DNA of 64,000 bases, taken from Saccharopolyspora hordei (GTDB lineage Bacteria > Actinomycetota > Actinomycetes > Mycobacteriales > Pseudonocardiaceae). This document shows, in pieces, positions 9,105 through 16,859 of this stretch (positions are counted from its first letter, which is position 1; each line of letters begins with the position of its first letter). Location: contig NZ_JACCFJ010000001.1 of the NCBI RefSeq assembly GCF_013410345.1, forward strand, positions 1,959,001-2,023,000, in the 5' to 3' direction. Position numbers and translations under genes: made by a program. The notes below the pieces were generated by a model. It worked only from the letters and a program-made list of their open reading frames with translations. It made no database searches and was not told the origin of the DNA.

Positions 9105-10016
9105 GTGAAGGTCCACGTTGGTCCGGTCGCCCTGCCCGAGCTGGAGGCCGCGGTCGTCGCGGGCGGTGCCGAGCTCAGCTCCGCCGCGGACGCCAGCGCG
9201 CTGGTCTGGTACGGCGGGCCGCCGGAGCAGTTCGCCGAGCTCGACCACCCGGGCCTGGAGTGGGTGCAGTTGCCGTCGGCCGGGATCGAGCCCTGGGCGG
9301 CCTCCGGCGCGCTGCGGGACGGCGTGACGTTCACCTCGGCGGCGGGCACCTACGCGCAGACCGTCGCCGAGCACGCGCTGGGGCTCATGCTGGTCGGGGC
9401 GCGGCAGGTGCACCTGATGGCGCGGGCGTCGCGGTGGGCGAAGCCGGACGGGATGCGCGGGGTGCACGGCTCCACCGTCGGCATCCTCGGGGCCGGCGGC
9501 ATCGGCCGGGCGCTCATCGCGCTGCTGCGGCCCTTCGGGGTGCGGGTGCTGGCGGTGAACCGGTCCGGCAAGCCCGTCGACGGTGCGGTCGCGACCTGGC
9601 GTGCCGACGACGTCGAGGGCGTGCGCGAGCTGCTCGCCGAGTCGGACTTCGTGGTCGTCGCCGCGCCCGCCACGGCCGAGACCGCACAACTGGTCGACGC
9701 GGACGCGCTGGCCCGGATGAAGCCGGGCGCGTGGCTGGTCAACGTGGCGCGCGGCTCGCTGGTCGACACCGGGGCGCTGCTCGCCGCGCTGGACGAGGGG
9801 CGGCTCGGCGGGGCGGCGCTGGACGTCACTGACCCGGAACCGCTGCCGGACGGGCACCCGCTGTTCCAGCACCCGCGCGCGATCGTCTCGCCGCACGCGG
9901 CCAACCCGGAGTCGCTGCTGGTCCCGGCCTTGGCCCGCCGGGTGGAGGAGAACGTCCGCCGCCGCCTCGCCGGGGAGCCGCTCCTCGGCGTGGTGGACCG
10001 CGCTGCGGGCTACTGA
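9105..10016 (+). CDS. D-isomer specific 2-hydroxyacid dehydrogenase family protein
   Basis: A 303-residue NAD(P)-dependent oxidoreductase. The Rossmann motif is VGILGAGGIGRALIALLRPFG. The catalytic Arg lies in NVARGSLVDT, the Glu in DVTDPEPLPDGHPLF, and the His in IVSPHAAN. Substrates in this family are 2-hydroxy acids, including sugar acids. Pairing with the upstream KDG-type kinase suggests sugar-acid metabolism, but the exact substrate is unknown. GTG 9105 is chosen because GGAG lies 5 bases upstream and the protein then begins at the first beta strand (KVHVGPV). ATG 9081, with GGGAG 9 bases upstream, would add eight residues and is also possible. Confidence 0.83.
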   Translation: MKVHVGPVALPELEAAVVAGGAELSSAADASALVWYGGPPEQFAELDHPGLEWVQLPSAGIEPWAASGALRDGVTFTSAAGTYAQTVAEHALGLMLVGARQVHLMARASRWAKPDGMRGVHGSTVGILGAGGIGRALIALLRPFGVRVLAVNRSGKPVDGAVATWRADDVEGVRELLAESDFVVVAAPATAETAQLVDADALARMKPGAWLVNVARGSLVDTGALLAALDEGRLGGAALDVTDPEPLPDGHPLFQHPRAIVSPHAANPESLLVPALARRVEENVRRRLAGEPLLGVVDRAAGY

Positions 10017-10031
10017 CCGCGGCAGGCTGCG

Positions 10032-10077
10032 GTCGTGAGCGCGGAGGCCGGTGGGAGCCGGTCTTCGCGCTCACGAC
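10032..10077. repeat. Single copy of the GTCGTGAG palindromic repeat element
   Basis: A 46-base hairpin with perfect 12-bp outer arms (GTCGTGAGCGCG / CGCGCTCACGAC) and an inner CCGG..CCGG. The same element forms a five-unit tandem array at 46.5-48.1 kb. Here it lies 15 bases after the dehydrogenase stop, where it could end transcription. Confidence 0.8.
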
Positions 10078-10160
10078 CCCTTGTCCCGTCCACAGTGGAG
10101 CTGGTCGGTGGGACCGGTGTCCTGGTGGCTCACCCGGCTCGGGAAGTCCTGTTGGAGCAT

Positions 10161-10195
10161 TGACAGAACCGCCTCTGTCATGAGTGAGAACACTC
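10161..10195. promoter_or_regulatory. Two adjacent inverted repeats in the AT-richer leader before the first trypsin gene
   Basis: The 409 bases from 10017 to 10425 hold no gene. Besides the repeat at 10032 they contain TGACAGA-N6-TCTGTCA (10161-10180) and GAGTG-N4-CACTC (10182-10195). These are candidate operator sites for the secreted protease gene downstream; no regulator is assigned. Confidence 0.4.
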
Positions 10196-10425
10196 GGTGC
10201 GAGTGCGTGGTGGACCCCTGAGCAATCGAGTCCTCTTTGGACAGTGCGTGTCCGCCATTGGTGTGTAAATGACGGGGTATTTCCACTCGATCGAGTTGTG
10301 CTCCTTCGTGCTTCCGAATCCAACGACGGGTTCTGATCCTCTCTCTCATGGACACTTCGGTTGAGCCGGAGACGGCGGGTCGAGACACGATCTGCCGGAG
10401 GGGCTCCGGGGGAGGAGGCATCGAG

Positions 10426-11232
10426 ATGGCGAACACACGGAGCCGGGTGTGGTCGGTGGCCGGGTTGCTGGCGGCGGCGACGTTGTCGTCGGGGTTGGTG
10501 ACGGGAGCGGCCGAAGCGGCTGGATCCGGGATCGCGGCCACTGCGGCGCCCCCCATCGTCGGGGGCGAGCCTGCCAAGATCACCGACCACCCGTGGGTGG
10601 TGTTCCTGACCGACACCCAGGGCAACCAGTTCTGCGGAGGGACGGTCGCGAAGGCCAACAAGGTCATCACCGCCGCGCACTGCGTCGACGGGGACGAGCC
10701 GGAGGGGGTCAAGGTCGTCGCGGGCCGGGAGAGCAAGCAGAGCACGGACGGCACGGTCGCCGACGTGACCGGGATCTGGGTGCACCCCCAGTACCAGGAC
10801 GCCAACACCGGTTCCGACGTCGCCGTGCTCACCCTCGGCCAGGACCTGCCGCAGCAGCCGCTGGCGGTGGCCACCAAGGACGACACCACGCTGTACGAAG
10901 CGGGCACGATGGCGTCCGTGTACGGGTGGGGCAACACCGCCGAAGGCGGCCAGGCGTCGGACACCCTGCAGAAGGCGGACGTTCCGCTGACCAGTGACGC
11001 CGACTGCCAGGAGGCGTACCCGCAGTACAAGGCGGACGCCATGGTGTGCGCCGGGTTCGCGGAGGGCGGCGTGGACAGCTGCCAGGGCGACTCGGGCGGA
11101 CCGCTGGTGGTGGAGGACAAGCTGGTGGGCATCGTCTCCACCGGCACCGGCTGCGCCCGGCCGAACGCGCCGGGCATCTACACCCGCGTGGCGACCTACC
11201 ACGACGACGTGCAGCAGCAGCTGGACTCCTGA
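10426..11232 (+). CDS. Secreted trypsin-like serine protease (S1A)
   Basis: A 268-residue preproenzyme. Residues 1-30 form a signal peptide (VWSVAGLLAAATLSSGLVTGAAEAA). A short propeptide precedes the mature N-terminus IVGG (44-47), whose release would activate the enzyme. The catalytic triad is His85 (TAAHC), Asp131 (GSDVAVL) and Ser223 (QGDSGGP). Asp217, six residues before the Ser, predicts cleavage after Arg or Lys. Six Cys are placed for three disulfides. ATG 10426 follows GGAGGAGG by 7 bases; a start further upstream would place a charged stretch before the signal peptide. A strong terminator follows at 11245. A close paralogue with the same specificity residue lies at 14.5 kb. Confidence 0.95.
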   Translation: MANTRSRVWSVAGLLAAATLSSGLVTGAAEAAGSGIAATAAPPIVGGEPAKITDHPWVVFLTDTQGNQFCGGTVAKANKVITAAHCVDGDEPEGVKVVAGRESKQSTDGTVADVTGIWVHPQYQDANTGSDVAVLTLGQDLPQQPLAVATKDDTTLYEAGTMASVYGWGNTAEGGQASDTLQKADVPLTSDADCQEAYPQYKADAMVCAGFAEGGVDSCQGDSGGPLVVEDKLVGIVSTGTGCARPNAPGIYTRVATYHDDVQQQLDS

Positions 11233-11244
11233 CCAGGTGACCGC

Positions 11245-11275
11245 GCGGCCGGGGCGGCGGGAGCGCCCCGGCCGC
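11245..11275 (+). terminator. Terminator hairpin after the first trypsin gene
   Basis: A 12-bp perfect GC stem (11245-11256 with 11264-11275) and a 7-base loop, flanked by a further GTGAC/GTCAC pair. It lies 13 bases after the stop. Confidence 0.8.
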
Positions 11276-11427
11276 GTCACGTCACCGCGGGGCACGGGCG
11301 GCCGCGAGCCGGCGACGAGGCGGTCCACCGAGGACGGTCGTCACCGGGCTGGGCCCGTGCTCGGGAGTGGAGGCGACCTCGCGATGTGCTCACCGGCCGC
11401 GACCAGCGGGGCACCGAGGTCAGCCGG

Positions 11428-12327
11428 TCAAGCGAGCCGCAGTCGGGGGCCGAGTTCGCGCGCCAGGCGGGTGGTCAGCGACCGGAACGTGCGCACCGCC
11501 GGGTTGCGGTCGCCCGCACGGGTGGCCAGCACGCTGTGCTCGGGCGGTGCGTCCAGCACCGGCACGCAGACCGTGCCGGGCCACGGGTAGTAGCGCTGGA
11601 ACGACTCCAGCGCCGACCCGGCGCCCCGCCCGGCGGCGGCCGTGGTCAGGACCTCGTGCGGGGTCACCGCGTGCGACCTGCTGCGGTTCGGCGTCAGGCC
11701 GCCACGCGCTTCGGTGAAGTACAGGTAGTCGCTGAACTGCCGCGGGGTGTGCTCGGGGAGGCTGACGTAGGGCAGGTCGAGCACGTCGTCGAGGTGCACG
11801 GCCGGGGCGTCGGCCAGCTCCCAGGACGCCGGCACGACGACGATGCGCCGCTCGGTGGTCACCACGTCCACCGCGATCCGCTCGTCCACCGGGGCGGGCC
11901 GCACGAACGCCACGTCCACCCGGTGCTGCACCAGCGCGGAGACGTGCTCGGTGAAGTCCAGGGCGAGGAACTCGACGGAGACGTCCGGGCAGGCCCGCTG
12001 GAAGGCCTGCACGACGGCCGGCGTCAGCTCGGCCGAGCCGTTGCTCATCACCCCGACCCGCAGCGTCCGCTCCGGCGGCGCCTCGGTGACGTCGGCGACC
12101 GCGGCGTCCAGCGCGGCCAGCAGGGACCGGGCGTGCCCGACGAACCGCTCCCCGGCCGGGGTGAGCCGCACGGGCGAGCGCTCCAGGAGGCGCACGCCGA
12201 GGTCGCGCTCCAGCTGCTTGACGTGCGCCGTGACGGACGCGGGCGACCGGAACAGCCGCTCGGCGGCCTTGCCGAAGTGCGCCTCCTCCGCGACCGCCAG
12301 GAAGGACGTCAACCGACGCAGGTCCAT
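11428..12327 (-). CDS. LysR family transcriptional regulator
   Basis: A 299-residue regulator. The N-terminal winged helix (residues 1-60: MDLRRLTSFLAVAEEAHFGKAAERL, then SVTAHVKQLERDLGVRLLER) is followed by a two-lobed substrate-binding domain (about 90-295). LysR regulators usually activate a divergent target when an effector binds. Here the divergent gene is an MFS transporter starting 156 bases away, and an inverted repeat of T-N11-A type lies between them (12424-12442). The effector is unknown. The 3' end is 150 bases beyond the trypsin terminator. Confidence 0.93.
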   Translation of the reverse strand: MDLRRLTSFLAVAEEAHFGKAAERLFRSPASVTAHVKQLERDLGVRLLERSPVRLTPAGERFVGHARSLLAALDAAVADVTEAPPERTLRVGVMSNGSAELTPAVVQAFQRACPDVSVEFLALDFTEHVSALVQHRVDVAFVRPAPVDERIAVDVVTTERRIVVVPASWELADAPAVHLDDVLDLPYVSLPEHTPRQFSDYLYFTEARGGLTPNRSRSHAVTPHEVLTTAAAGRGAGSALESFQRYYPWPGTVCVPVLDAPPEHSVLATRAGDRNPAVRTFRSLTTRLARELGPRLRLA

Positions 12328-12423
12328 GCTCGCAGCGTACGAACCCGCGGAAGTCCTGAGCGGGTCCGCGGAGCGGCCGGACCTGCGGTTCCGGGAAGCC
12401 GTTCGAGACGGAGATCACGGCCG

Positions 12424-12442
12424 CGTTCACGATTCCTGAACG
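12424..12442. promoter_or_regulatory. LysR-type operator CGTTCA-N7-TGAACG
   Basis: A perfect 6-bp inverted repeat containing the T-N11-A signature, located between the divergent LysR and MFS genes and 28 bases upstream of the MFS -10 box. Position and symmetry fit the divergent LysR regulator. Confidence 0.6.
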
Positions 12443-12470
12443 ACTGCTGTGCCGCCGCGCGACGAGGGCT

Positions 12471-12476
12471 TAGAAC
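12471..12476 (+). promoter_or_regulatory. -10 box of a leaderless MFS transcript
   Basis: TAGAAC ends 6 bases before GTG 12483, and no ribosome binding site is present. This fits a leaderless start. Confidence 0.35.
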
Positions 12477-12482
12477 CACCGG

Positions 12483-13709
12483 GTGCGCAACGGATGGTTG
12501 CCCGCCGCGCTGCTGATGACCGCGGTGGGCTGGGGAGCGAACCAGTTCTCGTCCCTGCTGGGCGCCTACCAGCGCGACCTGGGACTGCCCGGCCCGGTGA
12601 CGACGGGCCTGCTCGCGCTGTACGTGGTCGGCCTGCTGCCGGGCCTGCTGCTCGGCGGCCCGCTGGCCGACCGCCGCGGCCGGCGCCCGGTCGTCCTCGG
12701 TGCCGTCGTGCTCAACGCCGCGGCGACCACCGCGCTCATGGCCGGCGTGCTCGCCGCGCCCTGGCTGGCGGTGGGGCGGCTGGTGACCGGGCTGAGCACG
12801 GGCGCGGTGCTGGCCGCGGGCAGCGCGTGGGTCCGGGAACTGTCGCACCCGCCGTTCGGGACCGCGCGGGAGGACGGCGTCGGCGCCCGCCGGGCCGGGG
12901 TGATGCTCTCGGCGGGCTTCAGCGTCAGCGGCCTGGTCTCCGCCCTGGTCGCGCAGTGGGGGCCGCACCCGCTGGTCACCGCGTACCTGCCGCACCTGCT
13001 GCTGTGCGCGGGCGGGGTCGTGCTCGCGCTGTCCTGCCCGGAGACGCGCGCACCGGGGAGCGGTTCGGGTGCGCGCGGTCTCGGCACCCGCGACCCGCGG
13101 TTCCGCCGCCTCGTGCTGCCGGTCGCGCCGTGGGTGTTCGTCGGGCCGACGGTCGCGTTCGGGACGCTGCCCGGTCTGGTGGCCCGGGACCTGCACGGCG
13201 TCGAGATCGTCTACGCCGGCGTCACCGCGCTGCTCACCCCGGGCCTGGGCGCCGTGGTGCAGCCCCTCGCGCGGCGCTCGGCCCGGCGCGGTGAGCGCGC
13301 CCCGGCCGTGGTCGGCCTGCTGGTGCTGGCGGCCGGGCTCGGGCTGGCGGCGGTCTCCGTGGCGTGGGTGCTGCCCTGGTGGGCGTTGGCGGCGTGCCTG
13401 CTCATGGGCACCGGGTACGGGTTCACGGTGACGTTCTGCCTCACCGTGGTGGGGCGGATCGCCGGACCGGGCGAGCTGGCCCGGCTCACCGCCGTGTTCT
13501 GGTGCATCGCCTACCTCGGCTTCGCCACGCCGTTCGCGATCAGCCTGCTCGCCCCCGTGGTGCCTGCCCAGGTGGTGCTGCTGGTGCTGGTCGGGCTCGC
13601 GCTGGCCACCGGCGCGCTGGTCTCAGGTCGTGACCAGCCCGACCGAGATGGTCAGGAACGCCGCCGCGCTGACCACGTCCAGCGACTTCGCGACGCGGGG
13701 GTCCTGTAG
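12483..13709 (+). CDS. MFS transporter under divergent LysR control
   Basis: A 408-residue membrane transporter with about 12 hydrophobic helices; the loop LADRRGRRPVVLGAVV is the MFS signature between helices 2 and 3. The substrate is unknown. GTG at 12483 fits a leaderless promoter. The last helix ends near residue 380 (VGLALATGALVSG). The remaining 27 charged residues lie entirely in the 87 bases that overlap the convergent LysE gene, so the original stop was probably lost and the tail is non-conserved read-through. An exporter of an amphiphilic metabolite or drug is the usual role of such LysR-linked MFS genes; that is inference. Confidence 0.82.
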   Translation: MRNGWLPAALLMTAVGWGANQFSSLLGAYQRDLGLPGPVTTGLLALYVVGLLPGLLLGGPLADRRGRRPVVLGAVVLNAAATTALMAGVLAAPWLAVGRLVTGLSTGAVLAAGSAWVRELSHPPFGTAREDGVGARRAGVMLSAGFSVSGLVSALVAQWGPHPLVTAYLPHLLLCAGGVVLALSCPETRAPGSGSGARGLGTRDPRFRRLVLPVAPWVFVGPTVAFGTLPGLVARDLHGVEIVYAGVTALLTPGLGAVVQPLARRSARRGERAPAVVGLLVLAAGLGLAAVSVAWVLPWWALAACLLMGTGYGFTVTFCLTVVGRIAGPGELARLTAVFWCIAYLGFATPFAISLLAPVVPAQVVLLVLVGLALATGALVSGRDQPDRDGQERRRADHVQRLRDAGVL

Positions 13710-14255
13710 CCGGTCGGCGATCCGGGCGGCGCCGAGCACCATCGAGGCCTCCCACACCAGGGCCAGCAGCAGGAAGACCACGCCGAGCAGCACCAGCTGC
13801 AGCGCCGGGGAGGCGGCCGCTCCCACGAACTGCGGCAGGAACGCCAGGCTGAACAGCAGCATCTTCGGGTTGGTGAGGTTGCTGAGCAGCCCGCGCAGGT
13901 AGGGGTCGGCGTCGTCGACCGGCGGTCCGGCCAGCGTGCCCTCGGTGGTCTTCTTCCTGGTCAGCCACAGCCCGCGCAGGATGGACGCGGCCAGGTAGAC
14001 CAGGTAGGCGGCGCCGATCCACTTCAGCGTGGACAGCACGGCGGGGTGGCTGGTCACGAGGGCGCCGAGCCCGGAGATCACCAGTGCCACCTGCAGGATG
14101 CTCGCGGTGTGGATCCCGGCGAGCGCGAGCATCCCCGCCCGCCGGCCGCGGTGCAGCGAGGTCCGCAGCAGCAGGAAGAGGTCGACGCCAGGGGTCAGCA
14201 CGACCACCGCGCTGGCCACCAGGAAGGCGGGCAGCGGGGTCAGGTCCACGAGCAC
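13623..14255 (-). CDS. LysE family translocator (amino acid exporter)
   Basis: A 210-residue membrane protein with six hydrophobic segments. The N-terminal pattern VVVLTPGVDLFLLLRTSLHRGRRAGMLALAGIHTAS matches the LysE/RhtB signature (T-P-G-x-D). Members export amino acids such as lysine, threonine or homoserine, or their lactones. GTG 14255 has GGAGGAG 6 bases upstream. The end overlaps the convergent MFS gene by 87 bases. The substrate cannot be predicted. Confidence 0.92.
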   Translation of the reverse strand: MLVDLTPLPAFLVASAVVVLTPGVDLFLLLRTSLHRGRRAGMLALAGIHTASILQVALVISGLGALVTSHPAVLSTLKWIGAAYLVYLAASILRGLWLTRKKTTEGTLAGPPVDDADPYLRGLLSNLTNPKMLLFSLAFLPQFVGAAASPALQLVLLGVVFLLLALVWEASMVLGAARIADRLQDPRVAKSLDVVSAAAFLTISVGLVTT

Positions 14256-14399
14256 GGTTCACTCCTCCGGACAGCGCGCAGCGTTGATCACTCGAACGGG
14301 TTTGATCTGTCAGCTGATCAAGCGACGTTTCGCGGACCCGGCGCTGCGAGGCGCTCCAGGTCCGCGTCGGCACGGGAAGGACGAGCGACGGTCCACACT

Positions 14400-14512
14400 G
14401 ACCGGCTCAGAAGGATTTCCCGTCTAATCCAATCTTAACGAAATATTTTCCTGCGAATGTGTGAGTTGTGCCTCGTGATGTGTCGGTACGCGACTGACTA
14501 CTGTGTGCCATC
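14400..14512 (+). promoter_or_regulatory. AT-rich promoter region of the second trypsin gene
   Basis: The segment between the LysE start and the protease contains the most AT-rich run seen in the window (14411-14455), followed by TACTGT near 14498, a possible -10. Low GC here suggests a strong or regulated promoter or a boundary of acquired DNA. No operator is recognised. Confidence 0.35.
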
Positions 14513-14542
14513 AGCATGATCCGCGACAGTGGGAGGGTCGAC

Positions 14543-15349
14543 GTGGCGCGTGGCAGGACCGGATCCGCAGTGCGAGGGCTCGTGATCACCGGCGCGGTGG
14601 TGGCGCTCGCCGGGGCGCACCCCGAGGTGGCGGGCGCGGCGGACGACACGCAGGCCCGGATCGTGGGCGGTACCGAGGCCACGACCGCGGAGGCCCCGTG
14701 GGCGGTCGCCGTCACCGACGACCGCGGTCGGCAGTTCTGCGGTGGGGCCCTGGTGGCGCCGGTCAAGGTCGTCACGGCCGCGCACTGCGTGGTGGACGAG
14801 ATCACCGGCACGCAGCGCGCACCGCAGGAGCTGCGCGCGATCGCGGGCCGCACCGACCTGCGCACCGACGAGGGCGTGGTCGCGGACGTGCAGGCGGTGT
14901 GGGTGCACCCGAACTTCCGCGGCTACACCAGCGGTGACGACGTGGCGGTCCTGACGTTGAACGCGCCGCTGCCGCAGCGCCCGGTGCCGCTGGTCGACCC
15001 GGGCGACACCGAGCACTACCGGCCGGGCACGGTCGGCCGCGTCTACGGCTGGGGCAGGACCAGCGAGTCCGGGTGGCCGTCGGAGGGCCTGCGCGCGGTG
15101 GACGTGCCCATCACCACCGACGAGGCGTGCCGGGGCGCCTACGCGGACTACGACCCGCAGAGCATGTTCTGCGCCGGGTACCCGGAGGGTGGCCGCGACG
15201 CGTGCACCGGCGACTCCGGTGGCCCGATCGTGGCGGACAACCGCCTGATCGGGGTGGTGTCGTACGGCACCGGCTGCGGTCGGCCGAACACGCCGGGCGT
15301 CTACACCCGCCTCTCCCGCTACGCCGACGAGCTCACCGGCCAGCTCTGA
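14543..15349 (+). CDS. Secreted trypsin-like serine protease (S1A), second paralogue
   Basis: A 268-residue preproenzyme. The signal peptide is residues 1-32 (GLVITGAVVALAGAHPEVAGA); the propeptide is short and IVGG begins at residue 40. The triad is His81 (TAAHC), Asp133 (DDVAVL) and Ser225 (TGDSGGP), with Asp219 predicting trypsin specificity. GTG 14543 is chosen because GGGAGGG lies 5 bases upstream; an ATG at 14516 would add an uncharacteristic charged extension. Its length, disulfide pattern and C-terminal GTGCGRPNTPGVYTR region closely parallel the protease at 10.4 kb, so the two are probably duplicates. The upstream 140 bases are unusually AT-rich for this genome. Confidence 0.94.
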   Translation: MARGRTGSAVRGLVITGAVVALAGAHPEVAGAADDTQARIVGGTEATTAEAPWAVAVTDDRGRQFCGGALVAPVKVVTAAHCVVDEITGTQRAPQELRAIAGRTDLRTDEGVVADVQAVWVHPNFRGYTSGDDVAVLTLNAPLPQRPVPLVDPGDTEHYRPGTVGRVYGWGRTSESGWPSEGLRAVDVPITTDEACRGAYADYDPQSMFCAGYPEGGRDACTGDSGGPIVADNRLIGVVSYGTGCGRPNTPGVYTRLSRYADELTGQL

Positions 15350-15392
15350 AACCCGGTTGATCCGGCGCTCGCCTGCCGCAGGGTGACGTGGT

Positions 15393-15985
15393 GTGGGAGA
15401 TCGGGTGAACCGCGCGGTGCGGGCGAAGCAGACGGAGTCGTCCCTGACCGTCCACCAGGCGCACTCGCCGGAGATCGCCGACGCGCGGCCCTGGCGGCCG
15501 GGACGTTCAAGCGCGAGCGCATGACCTGGATCAAGCCGTCCTCCCGGTGGATGGCCCACCGCTGCGGCTGGGCGACGAAGCCGGGCCAGGAGCGGGCGCT
15601 GGCAGTGGAGGTCACCCGTGCGGGCTTCGCGTGGGCGCTCGAGCACGCCTGCCTGAGCCACTTCGAGCCGGACGTCCACGGCACCCGGGAGGTGTGGGCG
15701 GAGCAGAAGAGGACGAGCCCCGTCCGTGTCCAGTGGGACCCGGAACGGGACCTGCTCCACCGGCCCCTGGACCACCGCTCGACCCAAGCGGGACTGGGCG
15801 GCGAAGCGGTGGAGCGCTACGTGGGCGAGTGGACCACCTCCCTCACCGACGCGACCGGGACGATGCGCGAGATCGCCGCGCTGGTCGCCGCCGGCGACCT
15901 CGACGCCGCCGAGGCGGCGCTGCCCCAGGAGACGCCGTACCCGCTGCCGGACCACATCGCCCGCCGCCTCGGCGCCACGGCGTGA
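15393..15985 (+). pseudogene. DUF4291 family protein gene with a 2-base frameshift
   Basis: The downstream frame (15488-15985) encodes the body of a DUF4291 protein: FKRERMTWIKPSSRWMAHRC, GWATKPGQERALAVEVTR, the VQWDPERDLLHRPL signature, and the C-terminal ETPYPLPDHIARRLG. The family N-terminus (SLTVHQAHSPEIADA) is in a different frame, opening after a stop at 15384, with starts possible at GTG 15393 or 15405. Moving between frames needs removal of an extra CG in GACGCGCGGCC (15482-15487), which looks like a dinucleotide slip. Either the gene is inactivated or the assembly has an indel. DUF4291 proteins have no established function. Internal initiation at ATG 15521 would give a truncated protein. 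Confidence 0.78.
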
Positions 15986-16100
15986 CGCGGTCACACCGAC
16001 CGTCCCGCGCGGTCGCGGACTGGGCCGAGGGAGTGGTGTTGGCTACTCACGGTGCAGGTAGATGCGGGTGCGGAGACCGTGCTGTGATATCCAGGAGAGG

Positions 16101-16568
16101 ATGACCCTCGAGCCTCTCGCGACCGCCGTCCACCGCGCCTACACCGCGGACCTGGACGCCGCGGACTTCTACCGGATGCTGCGCCTGCGCGTCGACGTGT
16201 TCGTCGTCGAGCAGGAGTGCCCCTATCCGGAACTCGACGGTCGCGACCTCGAGGAGACCACCCGGCACTTCTGGATCGACTCCGCGGACGGGTACGTGCT
16301 CGGCTACCTGCGGTTGCTCGAGGACCCCGACGGCACCTTCCGGATCGGCCGGGTGTGCACCGCCAAGTCCGCGCGCGGGCACGGCCTGGCGCGCAAGCTG
16401 ATGCGCGCCGCCGTCGCCGAGGTGCAGAACGCCCCGGCGGTGCTCGCCGCGCAGGTCTACGCCAAGGACTTCTACGCCTCCTTCGGGTTCGTCGAGGACG
16501 GCGAGGAGTACCTCGAGGACGGCATCCCGCACATCGACATGCGTCGCGAACCCCGCCGCCGCGCCTGA
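16101..16568 (+). CDS. elaA: ElaA-type GNAT acetyltransferase
   Basis: A 155-residue GCN5-related N-acetyltransferase of the ElaA branch. The motif LRVDVFVVEQECPYPELDGRD is diagnostic for ElaA. The acetyl-CoA pyrophosphate loop is IGRVCTAKSARGHGLARKLM, and QVYAKDFYASFGFVEDGEEYLEDGIPHIDM forms the C-terminal GNAT core. Its substrate is unknown. ATG 16101 is preceded by AGGAGAGG. It lies immediately upstream of the cobalamin riboswitch and chelatase gene, an arrangement also recalled in M. tuberculosis (Rv2851c-Rv2850c), but the riboswitch leader separates it from the cob operon. Confidence 0.92.
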   Translation: MTLEPLATAVHRAYTADLDAADFYRMLRLRVDVFVVEQECPYPELDGRDLEETTRHFWIDSADGYVLGYLRLLEDPDGTFRIGRVCTAKSARGHGLARKLMRAAVAEVQNAPAVLAAQVYAKDFYASFGFVEDGEEYLEDGIPHIDMRREPRRRA

Positions 16569-16649
16569 CCCGAGTTCCGGCCGCGCCGGCAGTGGCGCGC
16601 GTCTCGGCGGGGCGGTGGGCGGTTGGGCCCACCGGTCCGGTTCTGCGAC

Positions 16650-16812
16650 GATCTCCGTGATCCGAATGCAAGGGGTGCGGCAGGAAGCCGGTGCGAGTCC
16701 GGCACGGTCGGCGCCACTGTGACCGGGGAGCGGCCCTCCCCCGAGAGCCACCGGGACGACCTGGGAAGGCCGGAGGGGCGCGGAGATCCGGGAGTCAGGA
16801 CACTGCGGCCCC
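16650..16812 (+). ncRNA. Cobalamin riboswitch upstream of the chelatase gene
   Basis: The leader carries the conserved cobalamin aptamer core: GGAAGCCGGTGCGAGTCCGG (16683-16702), GCGCCACTG (16711-16719), and the B12-box-type GGGAGTCAGGACACTGC (16790-16806). The GC-rich P-stems and spacing between these blocks fit the family. It sits 50 bases ahead of the chelatase start and should reduce expression when adenosylcobalamin is abundant. The mechanism is probably translational, because no clear intrinsic terminator lies between aptamer and start. Confidence 0.93.
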
Positions 16813-16859
16813 TTGTTCCCGCCACCGGGGCGTCCGAACCCCGAGGAAGGAACGTCGAC

